Of a stretch of DNA of 64,000 nt, positions 7,742 to 16,910 are shown in pieces. Every line of letters begins with the position of its first letter. Positions within the stretch are counted from its first letter, which is position 1. The notes under the pieces are model-generated. The model did not search any database. It had not been told where the DNA came from and saw nothing but the letters and a program-made list of their open reading frames with translations. Position numbers and translations under genes: made by a program. This DNA comes from Catellatospora paridis. Lineage in GTDB: Bacteria; Actinomycetota; Actinomycetes; Mycobacteriales; Micromonosporaceae. The DNA is taken from positions 702,980 to 766,979 of the forward strand of contig NZ_ML769313.1 of NCBI RefSeq assembly GCF_009720365.1, written 5' to 3'.

Positions 7742-8944
7742 CTACTGGGTGGCGAGGGCGGCGGTTGGGGACAGGCGGGCGGCGCGCAGCGCGGGATAGA
7801 GACCGGCGAGCACGCCCACGACGACGGTGACGCCCAGGCCGGCGGCGAGCGCCGAGACTGGCACGGCGACCGGCCAGCCCTGCGTGGTCGCGTACGTGGC
7901 GGTGACCGCCGCGCCGAGGAGCGCCCCGGCGACGCCGCCGAGGCCGGACAGCAGCAGCGCCTCGATGAGGAACTGCACGGCCACGGCCGGCCGGGTCGCG
8001 CCGAGCGCCCGGCGCAGCCCGATCTCGCCGCGCCGCTCCAGCACCGAGATGATCATCGTGTTGGCCACGCCGACGCCGCCCACCAGCAGCGCCACCGCGC
8101 CCAGCCCGAGCAGCAGCGCGGTGAAGGCGCGGTCGGTCGCCTGCTGCGCCGCCAGCGCGTCCGACGGGCGCGACACCCGGGCCGACAGCGGGTCCGCGGG
8201 GTTGGCGGTGGCCGCCAGCACGGCCCGGACCGCGAGCACCTGATCCGGCGCGGCCTGGCAGTACACGGTGGTCGGGTGCCCGTCGTAGCCGAGCCGGGAC
8301 GCCGCCACCGGCCCGCCGACCAGCGCCGCGGAGTCGAGCTCGCGGGCCAGTGGCACCGGGTCGAGGATGCCGGCGACGGTGAACCACTGCCCGCCGAGCC
8401 ACACCTGGGCGCCGGCGTCGGCGACGCCGAGGCGCTCGGCGGCGGTCGCGCCCAGCACCGTCACCGGGAAGTCGGCCGTGGCCGGGTTGAGCCACGCGCC
8501 CGCGGCGACCCGGCCGCCGACCGTGTCGAGCAGGCCCAGGTCGGCGGCCAGTACGGCGATCGCACCTGACTGCTGCGCCGGGATGCGGTCGTTGCGGTAC
8601 ACCCGCGCCTGGCGCAGCAGCCCGACGGCGTTCGCCGAGGTGACCGGGCCGATCCGGCGGATCATCGGCACCGCCTCGGCGGGCAGTGCCGCGGGCTCGC
8701 CGGAGAACACGCCCTCGCCCGGGGACACCGTGAGCAGGTTGGTGCCGAGTTTGGCCAGGGTGCGGTCGAGGTCGGCGCGTGACGAGGCGGAGATGCCGAG
8801 CACGGCGAGCATCGCGGCGATGCCGATGGCGACACCCAGCGCGGACAGCACCACCCGCAGTGGCCGGGTGCGCAGTCCGCTGCCGCCGAGCAGCAGCAGA
8901 TCCGTGCCGCGCAGCCGGGCCGGCCGGGGTGCGATGAGAGTCAT
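7742..8944 (-). CDS. MacB/FtsX-type ABC transporter permease
   Basis: A 400-residue permease with one TM helix near residues 25-50, a large extracytoplasmic domain, and three C-terminal helices (about 280-390), the MacB/LolE arrangement. The loop GVANTMIISVLERRGEIGLRRALGATR is the family's conserved coupling segment. It works with the ATPase encoded just upstream, with which it shares a 4-bp ATGA overlap, and with the adaptor protein; together they resemble a MacAB-like or lipoprotein-handling machine that uses ATP in the cytoplasm to move or extract something at the outer face of the membrane. It is the last gene of the operon. Confidence 0.9.
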   Translation of the reverse strand: MTLIAPRPARLRGTDLLLLGGSGLRTRPLRVVLSALGVAIGIAAMLAVLGISASSRADLDRTLAKLGTNLLTVSPGEGVFSGEPAALPAEAVPMIRRIGPVTSANAVGLLRQARVYRNDRIPAQQSGAIAVLAADLGLLDTVGGRVAAGAWLNPATADFPVTVLGATAAERLGVADAGAQVWLGGQWFTVAGILDPVPLARELDSAALVGGPVAASRLGYDGHPTTVYCQAAPDQVLAVRAVLAATANPADPLSARVSRPSDALAAQQATDRAFTALLLGLGAVALLVGGVGVANTMIISVLERRGEIGLRRALGATRPAVAVQFLIEALLLSGLGGVAGALLGAAVTATYATTQGWPVAVPVSALAAGLGVTVVVGVLAGLYPALRAARLSPTAALATQ

Positions 8945-9633
8945 GAGGCGTACGCCTTCCGGTCGGCGGTGTCACGGGTGATCCGGCCGTCGCGCATCTC
9001 CACCCGGCGCGGCAGGCTCTGCGCGATGCCCTGGTCGTGAGTGATGACCACGACCGTGGTGCCCGCGGCGTGCGACTGCCGCAGCAGGTCGAGCACCGCC
9101 GCCGCGGACACCGAGTCGAGGTTGCCCGTCGGCTCGTCGGCCAGGATCACCTCCGGCTGCTTGACCAGGGCACGGGCGATGGCGACGCGCTGGCGTTCGC
9201 CGCCGGACAGCTCGTGCGGGCGGTGCGTGAGCCGCTCGGCGAGGCCCACCTGCCGCAGCGTCTGCGCCGCGCGGGCGCGCCGGGCGGCGCGGGGGACTCC
9301 GGTGTAGAGCAGGCCGTCCGCGACGGCGTCCAGCGCGCGTACGCCCGGGGCCAGGTGGAACTGCTGGAACACGAACCCGATGGCGCGGGCGCGCAGCGCC
9401 GACAGTGACCGGTCGCGCAGCGCGCCGGTGTCGAACCCGGCCACCCGAACGGTGCCCGCGGTCGGCCGGTCGAGCAGGCCGACCAGGTGCAGCAGGGTGG
9501 ACTTGCCCGAACCGGACGGGCCGACGACCGCGACCAGCTCGCCGCGGTCCACGGTCAGGTCGACCCCGTCGATGGCGGTGACCCCGCCGGGATAGGTCCT
9601 GGTCACCCCGTCGAGCTGGAGGACGGCGGTCAT
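8941..9633 (-). CDS. ABC transporter ATP-binding protein, LolD/MacB type
   Basis: A 230-residue ATPase with Walker A GPSGSGKS (about residue 38), Q-loop FVFQQFHL, signature [15 protein letters not shown], Walker [13 protein letters not shown] and the H-loop ITHD. The [10 protein letters not shown] stretch and short length are typical of the LolD/MacB subgroup. ATGA overlaps on both sides tie it to the adaptor (upstream) and permease (downstream). Confidence 0.93.
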   Translation of the reverse strand: MTAVLQLDGVTRTYPGGVTAIDGVDLTVDRGELVAVVGPSGSGKSTLLHLVGLLDRPTAGTVRVAGFDTGALRDRSLSALRARAIGFVFQQFHLAPGVRALDAVADGLLYTGVPRAARRARAAQTLRQVGLAERLTHRPHELSGGERQRVAIARALVKQPEVILADEPTGNLDSVSAAAVLDLLRQSHAAGTTVVVITHDQGIAQSLPRRVEMRDGRITRDTADRKAYAS

Positions 9634-10814
9634 CGCGGCACCACGATCTGAACGCCCTCGGCCAGCTCGCCCGCGACGACCTCGACCCGCCCGCCGGCGA
9701 ACAGGCCGGTCCGCACGGCGACGTAGCGCGTCGTGCCGCCCTGCGCGACCTGCACCCCGTAGCCGCCCTCCGCGAGCGCGACCAGCGCGGTCACCGGCAC
9801 CGTGAGCACACCGTCGCGCCGCTGCGCGGTGAACCGCACGGTCACCCGGCCCGCCGCGCCGTCCACCGCGGACTGGTCGGCGACCAGCACGTACACCTCG
9901 ATCGCCGGTTCGCCGCCGTCGGACTCGGCGGGCAGGCCCACCCGGTCGACCGTGCCGGGGACCTCCGCCCCGGCGGCCAGGCGCACGGTCACCTCGGTGC
10001 CGGGCACGGCGAGCTGCCGCCGCTGCTCCGTCAGCCGCAGGGTGACCGAGCGGGTCGCGCCGGTGTGGCTGAGCACCTCGCCGTCGGCCGGGTCGCCCAC
10101 CCGCAGCGCGTGCGCGGCGATCCGCACCGGCCCCGGCGCGTACACCACCCGCTGCGGTTCCACCGTGCCGGTGTCGGCCAGACCCAGCGACCGCTGCCAG
10201 CGCTTCACCGCCGCCGCGGTCGCCGGGGTGAACGCCGTGTCGACGGTGAGGTCACCCATCCGCAGCGCCCGCAGGTTCGCCTCGAGCTGCCGCACGTCAC
10301 CGCCGCGGCAACCCGTGATCAGCTTCCGGTACGCGGGCAGCGCCCCGTACAGCAGCACCACCGGCTGGTCGTCGACGCGCAGCAGCGGCCGGCCGCGGAC
10401 CACCGTCGACCCGACCGGCGCCAGCCAGGTGACCAGGCCCAGCCCACCGCCGCCCGCACCGTCGGCCGGTGCGTCGCCGTCAGCCGCCGGGCGTACGTAA
10501 CGCAGCGGCACCGCCTCGCCGAAGCCGAACTCGCCCTCGACGTCGGTGAAGTCGACCAGGTCACCGCGGGTCACCGCGACCGTCTGCGGCGGCGACGCGA
10601 TTCCGGCCGGGGCCGGCTCGCCGTCGCACCCGGTCACCATCCCGACCGCCCCGGCGGCCACCGACCCGAGCACGGCCCGCCTGCCGACCCGAACCCGCCC
10701 CAGCCCGCGCGTGCCGCGCCCGCCGCGACCGAGACCGGCGAGTTCGAGACCACTGTGGTCGAGGCCGGTGCGGTCGCGGCCGGCCGGGTCGGCGCCACGG
10801 TTGGAGCCGGTCAC
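9630..10814 (-). CDS. Peptidoglycan-binding/HlyD-like efflux adaptor
   Basis: A membrane-attached adaptor of 394 residues. After a Gly/Arg-rich lead it has VGRRAVLGSVAAGAVGMV followed by TGCDGE, a twin-arginine-like signal ending in a lipobox-type Cys. Then follow a lipoyl/HlyD-like strand set, a peptidoglycan-binding-1 module (LEANLRALRMGDLTVDTAF, VKRWQRSLGL) and a C-terminal beta-barrel (VPVTALVALAEGGYGVQV), the usual actinobacterial MacA-like layout. The GTG at 10814 overlaps the upstream stop as GTGA, which decides the start; an earlier in-frame start at 10859 would overlap by 49 bp. It probably couples the ABC pump to the cell wall. Confidence 0.85.
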   Translation of the reverse strand: MTGSNRGADPAGRDRTGLDHSGLELAGLGRGGRGTRGLGRVRVGRRAVLGSVAAGAVGMVTGCDGEPAPAGIASPPQTVAVTRGDLVDFTDVEGEFGFGEAVPLRYVRPAADGDAPADGAGGGGLGLVTWLAPVGSTVVRGRPLLRVDDQPVVLLYGALPAYRKLITGCRGGDVRQLEANLRALRMGDLTVDTAFTPATAAAVKRWQRSLGLADTGTVEPQRVVYAPGPVRIAAHALRVGDPADGEVLSHTGATRSVTLRLTEQRRQLAVPGTEVTVRLAAGAEVPGTVDRVGLPAESDGGEPAIEVYVLVADQSAVDGAAGRVTVRFTAQRRDGVLTVPVTALVALAEGGYGVQVAQGGTTRYVAVRTGLFAGGRVEVVAGELAEGVQIVVPR

Positions 10815-11362
10815 GGCTTGGGCGCCGCGGTCGGGGCGGGCGGCAGCAGGTTGCGGCACTTCTCCAGCGCCGCCATGGCGGCCTTGTCGTCCTGCCGCAG
10901 CCAGTGGTTCAGCTGCCCCGTCACCGGGTCGGGATCGGGCACGTCGGCGACGCCGTTGTCACGCATGCACTGGGCGTACGCCCGCAGCTTCGTCACGTCG
11001 TCGGGCGTGCGGGGACTGGGCTCGGCCGCCGGCGGCAGGAACTTCGTGCAGCCGTCCAGCGCGGTCTGGAACGAGTCCTTGAGGCCCATGCCCAGGTCGT
11101 CCATGGCGTGCAGCAGCGCGCTGCGGCCCGACTTGTCGCCGGGCACCGGGTCGGGCATGTCCACCACGCCCGCGGCGCGCATGCACGCGACGAAGTCCAG
11201 CTCGCGCTGCACGGGATCGTCCGACGGCCCGCTGGGCGCGGCGGTGGGGGCGCTCGCGCCGGGCGTGCCCGCCGTCGCGACACCCGGCGAGGCGTCGCCG
11301 CCCGAACAGCCGCTCGCCAGCATCGCCAGCATCAGCACCGCGCTCCACCTGCGTGTACGCAT
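10811..11362 (-). CDS. Lipoprotein with duplicated CMR-x-GV-PDP motif
   Basis: A 183-residue lipoprotein: signal MRTRRWSAVLMLAMLASGC with lipobox ASGC, a Pro/Ala/Ser-rich linker, then two copies of a motif, FVACMRAAGVVDMPDPVP and YAQCMRDNGVADVPDPDP, each followed by a second Cys (LDGCTKFL, LEKCRNLL). The two Cys pairs suggest two small disulfide-closed repeats. It is the first gene of the four-gene ABC operon and is coupled to the adaptor by a GTGA overlap, so it is likely an external partner of the pump. Function is not established. Confidence 0.8.
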   Translation of the reverse strand: MRTRRWSAVLMLAMLASGCSGGDASPGVATAGTPGASAPTAAPSGPSDDPVQRELDFVACMRAAGVVDMPDPVPGDKSGRSALLHAMDDLGMGLKDSFQTALDGCTKFLPPAAEPSPRTPDDVTKLRAYAQCMRDNGVADVPDPDPVTGQLNHWLRQDDKAAMAALEKCRNLLPPAPTAAPKP

Positions 11363-11406
11363 CGTCTATGGTCCTCTCCGAAAGCGCGGTGGGTTCCGCG
11401 CCGGGC

Positions 11407-11514
11407 AAGACACGTAGCGCTCGCCCCAGCGGGTTGCCCGGTGCCGGAGCGCAGCGGCTGTGGCGGTGGTCATAGCGCGCCGGGCAACCTGGCGGGGTCC
11501 GGGCTCCGTGTCTT
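11407..11514. promoter_or_regulatory. Mirrored divergent promoters, GGCAACC-N17-CGTGTCTT
   Basis: On the plus strand GGCAACC (11483-11489), 17 bp, then CGTGTCTT (11507-11514). On the minus strand the same two boxes with the same 17-bp spacer, at 11438-11432 and 11414-11407. They form an inverted repeat with 35-nt arms. The plus promoter faces the sigma factor gene and the minus one faces the lipoprotein/ABC operon. Box spacing fits an ECF-type -35/-10 pair, so the sigma factor probably drives both. Confidence 0.75.
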
Positions 11515-11577
11515 ACCCGCGCACCGCCCATGGGGGCGGTCAGGGACGGCGCGACGCGGAACGTGAGGTGGCACGCG

Positions 11578-12126
11578 GTGGGGTTGCTGGGATGGCGGGA
11601 CCGCCGCGCCCACGAGGCCGACTTCGTCGCGTTCTACACCGAGCGCGGCGACCACCTGCGCAACACGGCGTACCTGCTGTGCCGGGACTGGCACCTGGCC
11701 GAGGACCTGACCCAGACCGTGTTCACCAAGCTCTACCGGGCCTGGCATCGCATCGACCGGCACGACGCACTCGACCAGTACGCGCGTCGGGTGCTGCTGC
11801 GCGCGTTCCTGGACGAGCGGCGGCGGCCGTGGCGGCGCGAGTACGCCACCGAACCCGGCAGCGCCGCGCTGGACAGCACGGTGCGCGACTCCTACGCCGA
11901 CGACGGCTCCGCGCTGCACGCCGCGCTGGTCCGGCTGCCGCGCCGACGACGTGCGGTGCTGGTGCTGCGCTTCTGGGCGGACATGTCGGTCGAGCAGGTG
12001 GCCGAGGCGATGGAATGCTCCACCGGCACGGTCAAGAGTCAGACCGCCCGCGGCCTGGCTCAGCTGCGTGAACTGCTCGGCGACAGCACTGTCGGCACCG
12101 ACGGACATCCGTGGGGGAATCGATGA
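11578..12126 (+). CDS. SigE-family ECF RNA polymerase sigma factor
   Basis: A 182-residue ECF sigma factor. Region 2 is FVAFYTERGDHLRNTAYLLCRDWHLAEDLTQTVFTKLY with the RNAP-binding and -10 recognition helix; region 4 is VRLPRRRRAVLVLRFWADMSVEQVAEAMECSTGTVKSQ, a helix-turn-helix. GTG 11578 is favoured because GAGGTGG lies 6 nt upstream; ATG 11530 is in frame. The next gene overlaps by ATGA and encodes a membrane protein that may hold or sense for the sigma factor. The mirrored promoter upstream suggests positive autoregulation together with control of the divergent ABC operon. Confidence 0.92.
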   Translation: MGLLGWRDRRAHEADFVAFYTERGDHLRNTAYLLCRDWHLAEDLTQTVFTKLYRAWHRIDRHDALDQYARRVLLRAFLDERRRPWRREYATEPGSAALDSTVRDSYADDGSALHAALVRLPRRRRAVLVLRFWADMSVEQVAEAMECSTGTVKSQTARGLAQLRELLGDSTVGTDGHPWGNR

Positions 12127-12935
12127 ACGACGTGAAGGACCTCTGCGAGCGGATCCTCGACCAGCCCGCGCCCCCGCTACGCGACGGCGCCCAGGTGCTG
12201 GCCGTCGCCCGGCACGCGGCGCAGCGGCGCGCCCGGCTCACCGCCGCGGTCGGCGGACTGGCCTGCACCGCCGTGGCCGCGGTGGTGGTGACGGCGGCAC
12301 TGCCCCGGACCACCGGGGAACTTCCCGTCGCGCAGCCTCCGTCGGCCACCGCCCTCGTGTCCGCGGCGGCGGTGCCGCCGGTGCCGGGGCCCGACGCCGC
12401 CCAGGCGCACGGCGGGCGCATCGCCCAGCTGCTGGCCGACGCGGTGCCGGCGGGATACACGAGCAGGCCGGCCGACGCGACCTCCACCTGGCGGTTGGAC
12501 ACCGCGGCGACGCCCCGCTACATCTCGCAGACCCGGCTCATCGTCTCCGACGGCGCGGGCGAGGGGGTGCTGTCGGCGGCGTTCGCGGGCGACGGACACG
12601 CCGTGCCGGACGGTGACCTCTGCGCCGCCGCGGTGACCGACCGGCTCGCCGAGTACAGCTCCGCCGGGCCCGGCACCTGCGCCGTGATGTCGGTCGGCGG
12701 TGCGGCGGTGCGCGTCGACACCACCGCCGACCGGGCCGTCGCCGCCACCCGGTTCCTGGCGGGCGGGTACCTCACCATCCGGTGGAGCCCCATGACCTGG
12801 TCCACCGTGTCGCCGTCGGCGAGCGCCCAGCCGTGGACGGTGCTGGACGGCGGCGGCCGTCCCGCGGTGGACGCGGCCACGTTCACTCAGGCCGGGCTGG
12901 CCGGACTCGCCGCCGACCCGCGCATGCTGCCCTGA
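12123..12935 (+). CDS. Single-pass membrane protein, putative sigma partner
   Basis: A 270-residue protein with a short cytosolic N-terminus (about 38 residues), one TM helix (about 39-60) and a roughly 210-residue extracytoplasmic domain containing two Cys (DLCAAAV, GTCAVMSV) that could form a disulfide. It overlaps the sigma gene by ATGA, so the two are translated together. The layout is that of a membrane anti-sigma or signal receptor, but no zinc-binding anti-sigma motif is visible in the short N-terminus. Function is inferred from context only. Confidence 0.75.
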   Translation: MNDVKDLCERILDQPAPPLRDGAQVLAVARHAAQRRARLTAAVGGLACTAVAAVVVTAALPRTTGELPVAQPPSATALVSAAAVPPVPGPDAAQAHGGRIAQLLADAVPAGYTSRPADATSTWRLDTAATPRYISQTRLIVSDGAGEGVLSAAFAGDGHAVPDGDLCAAAVTDRLAEYSSAGPGTCAVMSVGGAAVRVDTTADRAVAATRFLAGGYLTIRWSPMTWSTVSPSASAQPWTVLDGGGRPAVDAATFTQAGLAGLAADPRMLP

Positions 12936-12938
12936 CGA

Positions 12939-13973
12939 TCATGGGCGGATGAGCACCTTGAGCGCCTTGCGGTCGGCCATCGCCTGGTAGCCGCCGGGCA
13001 CCCCGTCGAGGCCGATCGTGGTGTCGAACACCCGGCCGGGCTCCACGCTGCCGTCGAGCACGTCGGGCAGCAGCTGCTCGATGTAGGCGCGGGCCGGGGC
13101 GACGCCGCCGGTGAGCGTGACGTTGCGGAAGAACACCGGAAGGCCCAGCGGCACCTCCGGATACTGCGGCGCGCCCACCCGGCTCACCTTGCCCCCGGCT
13201 CGGGCCACGGCGAGCGCCGTCTCGATGGCGGTCAGCAGGCCCACGCATTCCAGCACGGCGTGGGAGCCGTCGCCGCCGGTCAGCTCCAGCACCTTCGCGA
13301 CGCCCTCGTCGCCGCGCTCGGCCACCACGTCGGTCGCGCCGAAGTCGCGCCCCAGGTCGGTGCGCCCCTGGTGGCGGCCCATGAGGATGATCTGTTCCGC
13401 GCCGAGCCGCTTGGCGGCCAGCACCGCGCACAGGCCGACCGCGCCGTCGCCGATCACGGTCACCGTCGTGCCCGGGCCGACTCCGGCGGTGACCGCGCAG
13501 TGGTGGCCGGTCGGGAACACGTCCGACAGCGACAGCAGCGAAGGCAGCAACGCCGAATCCTCGCCGACGGGCAGCTTGACCAGCGTGCCCTGAGCCTGCG
13601 GCACGCGGACCGCCTCGCCCTGGCCGCCGTCGACGCCGTTCGCACCCCAGAAGCCGCCGTGGCGGCAGGAGGTCTGCAGGCCCTCGCGGCAGAAGTCGCA
13701 GGTGTTGTCGGCCCAGACGAACGGCGCGACCACGACGTCGCCCTTCTTCAGCCCGGAGACGTCCGCGCCGACGTCCTCGACGACGCCGAGGAACTCGTGG
13801 CCGATCCGGTCGCCCTGCTCGCTGGCCGGTCGTGACCCGTAGGGCCACAGGTCGCTGCCGCAGATGCAGGAGCGCAGCACGCGTACGAGGGCGTCGGTGG
13901 GCTCGCGCAGCACCGGGTCGGGCACGTCCTCCACCCGTACGTCACCGGCACCGTAGATCAACGTGGCTCGCAT
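12939..13973 (-). CDS. Zinc-dependent alcohol dehydrogenase family (MDR)
   Basis: A 344-residue medium-chain dehydrogenase. Catalytic zinc ligands are visible as Cys in SCICGSD (about residue 37) and His-Glu in IGHEFLG; the structural zinc Cys set appears as TCDFCREGLQTSC, with the fourth position less clear. The NAD(P)-binding motif is VIGDGAVGLCAVLAA (about residue 170). It would oxidise an alcohol or reduce an aldehyde in the cytosol; the substrate is not predictable. It is convergent with the preceding gene, the stops being 3 bp apart. Confidence 0.88.
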   Translation of the reverse strand: MRATLIYGAGDVRVEDVPDPVLREPTDALVRVLRSCICGSDLWPYGSRPASEQGDRIGHEFLGVVEDVGADVSGLKKGDVVVAPFVWADNTCDFCREGLQTSCRHGGFWGANGVDGGQGEAVRVPQAQGTLVKLPVGEDSALLPSLLSLSDVFPTGHHCAVTAGVGPGTTVTVIGDGAVGLCAVLAAKRLGAEQIILMGRHQGRTDLGRDFGATDVVAERGDEGVAKVLELTGGDGSHAVLECVGLLTAIETALAVARAGGKVSRVGAPQYPEVPLGLPVFFRNVTLTGGVAPARAYIEQLLPDVLDGSVEPGRVFDTTIGLDGVPGGYQAMADRKALKVLIRP

Positions 13974-14127
13974 GGGTCTCCCCGTTCCGTGGTCGTCGCA
14001 GGCACGGCCGAGGCCGGACCTGGTCCAACGATCAGTATCGGGGCGGGAAGGATGCCATACCCGGTCAATGACGGCATTCCGTGCGGCGGCCCGGGCAGGG
14101 GAGGACGCCCGGGCCGCCTGGCCGGCG

Positions 14128-14943
14128 TCAGTCTTCCTGGAAGTAGGAGATGAGACGCAGGATCTCCAGGTAGAGCCAGACGAGTTCGACGAGGATGCCG
14201 AACGCGCCGAGCCAGCCGTACTTGCGGGGCAGCCCGGCGGCGATGCCGTCCTCGATCTGCTGGAAGCTGATCACGAACATCAGGGCCGCGACGACGATGC
14301 AGATCAGCGAGAAGATGATCGCGATGGTGCCGCCGTTGCGCAGCGGCCCGGCCGATCCGGTGAACAGGCTGATGCCGAAGTTGACCAGCATGACCACGGC
14401 CAGCCCGGCGGCGGCTCCGATCACGACCTTCATGAACTTCGGCGTGGCCCGGATGATCCGGGCCCGGTACAGCGCGGCCATGATGAAGAAGACGCCCAGG
14501 GTCGCGATGACCGCCTGCAGGACGATGCCGTTCCAGCGGGTTTCGAAGGCCTTGGACACCGCGCCGAGGAACACGCCCTCGACGACCGCGTACGTGAACA
14601 GGATGACCGGGTTGGTGATCTGGGCGAACGAGATGACCAGGCCCAGCACGAGCCCGACGAGCATCGCGGCGATCCAGGTCGGCACCAGCGCCTGCGTCGG
14701 CACCAGGATCCAGGTCGCGGCGGCCGCGGCCACCGCCGCGCCGATCAGGGACACGGTCTTGACCACGACGTCGTCGATCGTCATGACGTCACGGGACGAC
14801 TGGACGGTCTCCGGGTATCCGTACCCGGCGGGCTGCTGGTAGGTCTGGCCGCCGTAGCTGTAGGGCTGGCCGCCGGGCACGCTGTAGGTCGGCTGCTGCG
14901 CGGCGGCGGTGATCCGCCCGAGCACCGGGTTAGAGGACTTCAC
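14128..14943 (-). CDS. Bax inhibitor-1/YccA family membrane protein
   Basis: A 271-residue protein with a cytosolic Gly/Tyr/Gln-rich N-terminal tail (about 60 residues) and seven predicted TM helices, ending LRLISYFQED. This is the actinobacterial BI-1-like (DUF4203-type) layout; related bacterial proteins are calcium-leak channels regulated by pH. The GTG start has AAGGAGA 7-8 nt upstream. It is read as a separate unit, with a strong hairpin between it and the Spo0M gene behind it. Confidence 0.85.
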   Translation of the reverse strand: MKSSNPVLGRITAAAQQPTYSVPGGQPYSYGGQTYQQPAGYGYPETVQSSRDVMTIDDVVVKTVSLIGAAVAAAAATWILVPTQALVPTWIAAMLVGLVLGLVISFAQITNPVILFTYAVVEGVFLGAVSKAFETRWNGIVLQAVIATLGVFFIMAALYRARIIRATPKFMKVVIGAAAGLAVVMLVNFGISLFTGSAGPLRNGGTIAIIFSLICIVVAALMFVISFQQIEDGIAAGLPRKYGWLGAFGILVELVWLYLEILRLISYFQED

Positions 14944-14983
14944 TCAGGGTCTCCTTCGTCTACGGGCGGTGTGCGTGAGGGGT

Positions 14984-15024
14984 GGGTGGTGCGGGCCTCC
15001 GGCTAGGACAGGCCCGCACCACCC
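14984..15024 (-). terminator. Terminator after Spo0M gene
   Basis: A 15-bp perfect stem (14984-14998 with 15010-15024) with an 11-nt loop begins 10 bp past the stop of the minus-strand gene that ends at 15035. Confidence 0.85.
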
Positions 15025-15034
15025 GGTTCGGCGG

Positions 15035-16219
15035 TCAGAAGTCCCCGAAGTCGCCTCCGAAATCCCCGCCGCCGAAGTCGTCGAAACCGGTGTCGACCGC
15101 ACCCGTGTCCGGCAGTCCGGCCGCGGACGCGGCGTCGCCCAGGTCAGGGGCCATCGCATCGCCGATCATGTCGCCGATCACCATGCCGCCTAGGAAGCCC
15201 AGCGCCGCGCCGCCGACCCCGGCTGCCATCGCGCCGGCCATGCTGGGCTTGCCCCGGTAGCCGCCGTACTTGTAGCCGCCGTGCTGCCCGCCGTGGCCGC
15301 CGTAGGCGTACCCCGGACGGCCCTGCTGCCCGTACCCCGGCTGCCCGTATCCCTGCTGCCCGTATCCCTGCTGGCCGTGGCCGTGGCCGTGGCCGTGGCC
15401 GCCGGGCGCGTGGCCGTAGCCGGGCTGGGCGGGCGGTTGCAGGAACGCTCCCGGTGCCGCCGTGGGCGAGGCGAGCTTGTCCAGGGCGGTGGTGAGCCAG
15501 CGGTCGACCTCGGCGATCCAGCCGCCCTCGGTCGCGGCCAGCCGCTGCAGGTCGGCAGCCGACAGGTCGTGGCGGTCGGGTGCGCCGAACCGGCCCGTGA
15601 GCTCGGCCAGCACGACGAGGCCCTCGCCGACCGCGGCGACGGTGAAGGTGAGCAGCGGGATGTGCGGGCCGTGCTGTCCGCCCTCGGGGAGCGGGGCGTA
15701 GCAGGTGATCGCCTGCGCGGCGGGCACGGGCAGGCCGGCCATGCCACCGGGGCGCAGCTCGTTGCGTACGAATCGGCACCCGATCGCGCCGAGCGCGTCC
15801 ATGATCTGCTGCTGCGCCGGGGAGGCGTCGATGCGGGCGGGATCGAAGTCGCCCTTGGCGCTGCCCGAGGCGACCGACACCTCGGTGCGCACACCGATCG
15901 AGACACCCGGCAGCGCCCGGCCGTACAGCGCGGTGAACGGGGCGTGGGCGGGGACCGTCACCGAGAACGGGACGGCCTGGCTGGTTCCCGACGGCAGCCG
16001 AAGGTGCTGCGCGACCTGGTAGCGGGCCAGTTCCAGCTCGCCCGCCGGCCCGGTCGCGGTGAGCAGCAGCGAGATCGCGGTGATCTCGGTGTCGGACTTG
16101 GCGCGCAGATTCACCTGGCCGCTCAGTGAGCCGCCCGGGACCGCGGGGTGCGACGACAGTACGGTGTCGACCTCGACGCCGCCCAGCCCGAGTCCGGCGA
16201 GCAGTTTCTTGAAGACCAT
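15035..16219 (-). CDS. Sporulation control protein Spo0M family
   Basis: A 394-residue cytosolic protein. The N-terminal 240 residues are the arrestin-like Spo0M domain: MVFKKLLAGLGLGGVEVDT, then the beta-sandwich strands GGSLSGQVNLRAKSDTEI and VPFSVTVPAHAPFT. This is followed by a low-complexity tail rich in Gly, His, Tyr and Gln (repeats of QGYGQ and GHGHG) and an acidic Gly/Asp/Phe-rich end. Family members affect sporulation and cell-envelope integrity. The start has CAGGAGAGG nearby. It is divergent from a MerR regulator. Confidence 0.88.
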   Translation of the reverse strand: MVFKKLLAGLGLGGVEVDTVLSSHPAVPGGSLSGQVNLRAKSDTEITAISLLLTATGPAGELELARYQVAQHLRLPSGTSQAVPFSVTVPAHAPFTALYGRALPGVSIGVRTEVSVASGSAKGDFDPARIDASPAQQQIMDALGAIGCRFVRNELRPGGMAGLPVPAAQAITCYAPLPEGGQHGPHIPLLTFTVAAVGEGLVVLAELTGRFGAPDRHDLSAADLQRLAATEGGWIAEVDRWLTTALDKLASPTAAPGAFLQPPAQPGYGHAPGGHGHGHGHGQQGYGQQGYGQPGYGQQGRPGYAYGGHGGQHGGYKYGGYRGKPSMAGAMAAGVGGAALGFLGGMVIGDMIGDAMAPDLGDAASAAGLPDTGAVDTGFDDFGGGDFGGDFGDF

Positions 16220-16429
16220 GTGCTTCCTCTCCTGGTGGAACGCCGCCCGGCGTCAGCCGCGGCGGTGGCAGTTGCCGGGCGGCCGGCGATCAGGCCGTCG
16301 GGGGCGGTGGCCGCCTCGATGGGGGATCAGCACGGCGATGCCGGCGCTCCTCGCCTCAGCCGCGGGCTCCTCGCCGGCGGTCGGGACCGGTGCCGTTCGC
16401 GGCGGCCGGCGGTATGATCAGCCACGAGG

Positions 16430-16457
16430 TTGACACTAACACGTGAAACTGTACGGT
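16430..16457 (+). promoter_or_regulatory. Promoter of the MerR gene
   Basis: TTGACA at 16430-16435 and TACGGT at 16452-16457 are 16 bp apart, 20 bp before the start codon. The boxes are good for a housekeeping sigma-70 promoter in this genome. The MerR protein may bind here itself. Confidence 0.55.
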
Positions 16458-16476
16458 TGCTGGAACGAGGCTGCTC

Positions 16477-16872
16477 ATGGCGCTGATGCGGATAGGCGAG
16501 CTCGCCGCTGCCGCGGGCGTGAGCAACCGGACCGTCGACTTCTACACCAACCTCGGTCTGATCACCCCTGCCTCGCGCACCACCGGCGGCTTCCGGCTCT
16601 ACGACCCGGCGACCGTCGAGCAGATCGCGACCGTGCAGCGGCTGGAGTCCAGCGGCATGGCCCTCGACGACATCGCGGCACACCTGCAGAGCGCGGGGGC
16701 GGCCGACCTGGTCGGCGCGCTTGCCCGGCTGGACCAGGACCTGACCGCGCTGCGGGCGCTGGCCGAGACCGCCGGGGGCACCGCGCACGGCCTGGCCACG
16801 ACGCTCGCTGTCCGCGCCAACCAGCTGCTGGCCACCGCCGCGGAGCTGCTGTCCACGATGCCGCCGCCCTGA
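16477..16872 (+). CDS. MerR-family transcriptional regulator
   Basis: A 131-residue regulator. The winged-helix DNA-binding domain is plain: [26 protein letters not shown], then the wing [14 protein letters not shown] (to about residue 70). A short C-terminal coiled-coil follows with no Cys, so a metal sensor is unlikely. GAGG lies 6 nt before the ATG. It is divergent from the Spo0M-like gene, which may be its target. Confidence 0.88.
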   Translation: MALMRIGELAAAAGVSNRTVDFYTNLGLITPASRTTGGFRLYDPATVEQIATVQRLESSGMALDDIAAHLQSAGAADLVGALARLDQDLTALRALAETAGGTAHGLATTLAVRANQLLATAAELLSTMPPP

Positions 16873-16910
16873 GCGGACCTGGCAGCGCGGCTACCGCTGC
16901 ATTTGTCGAC

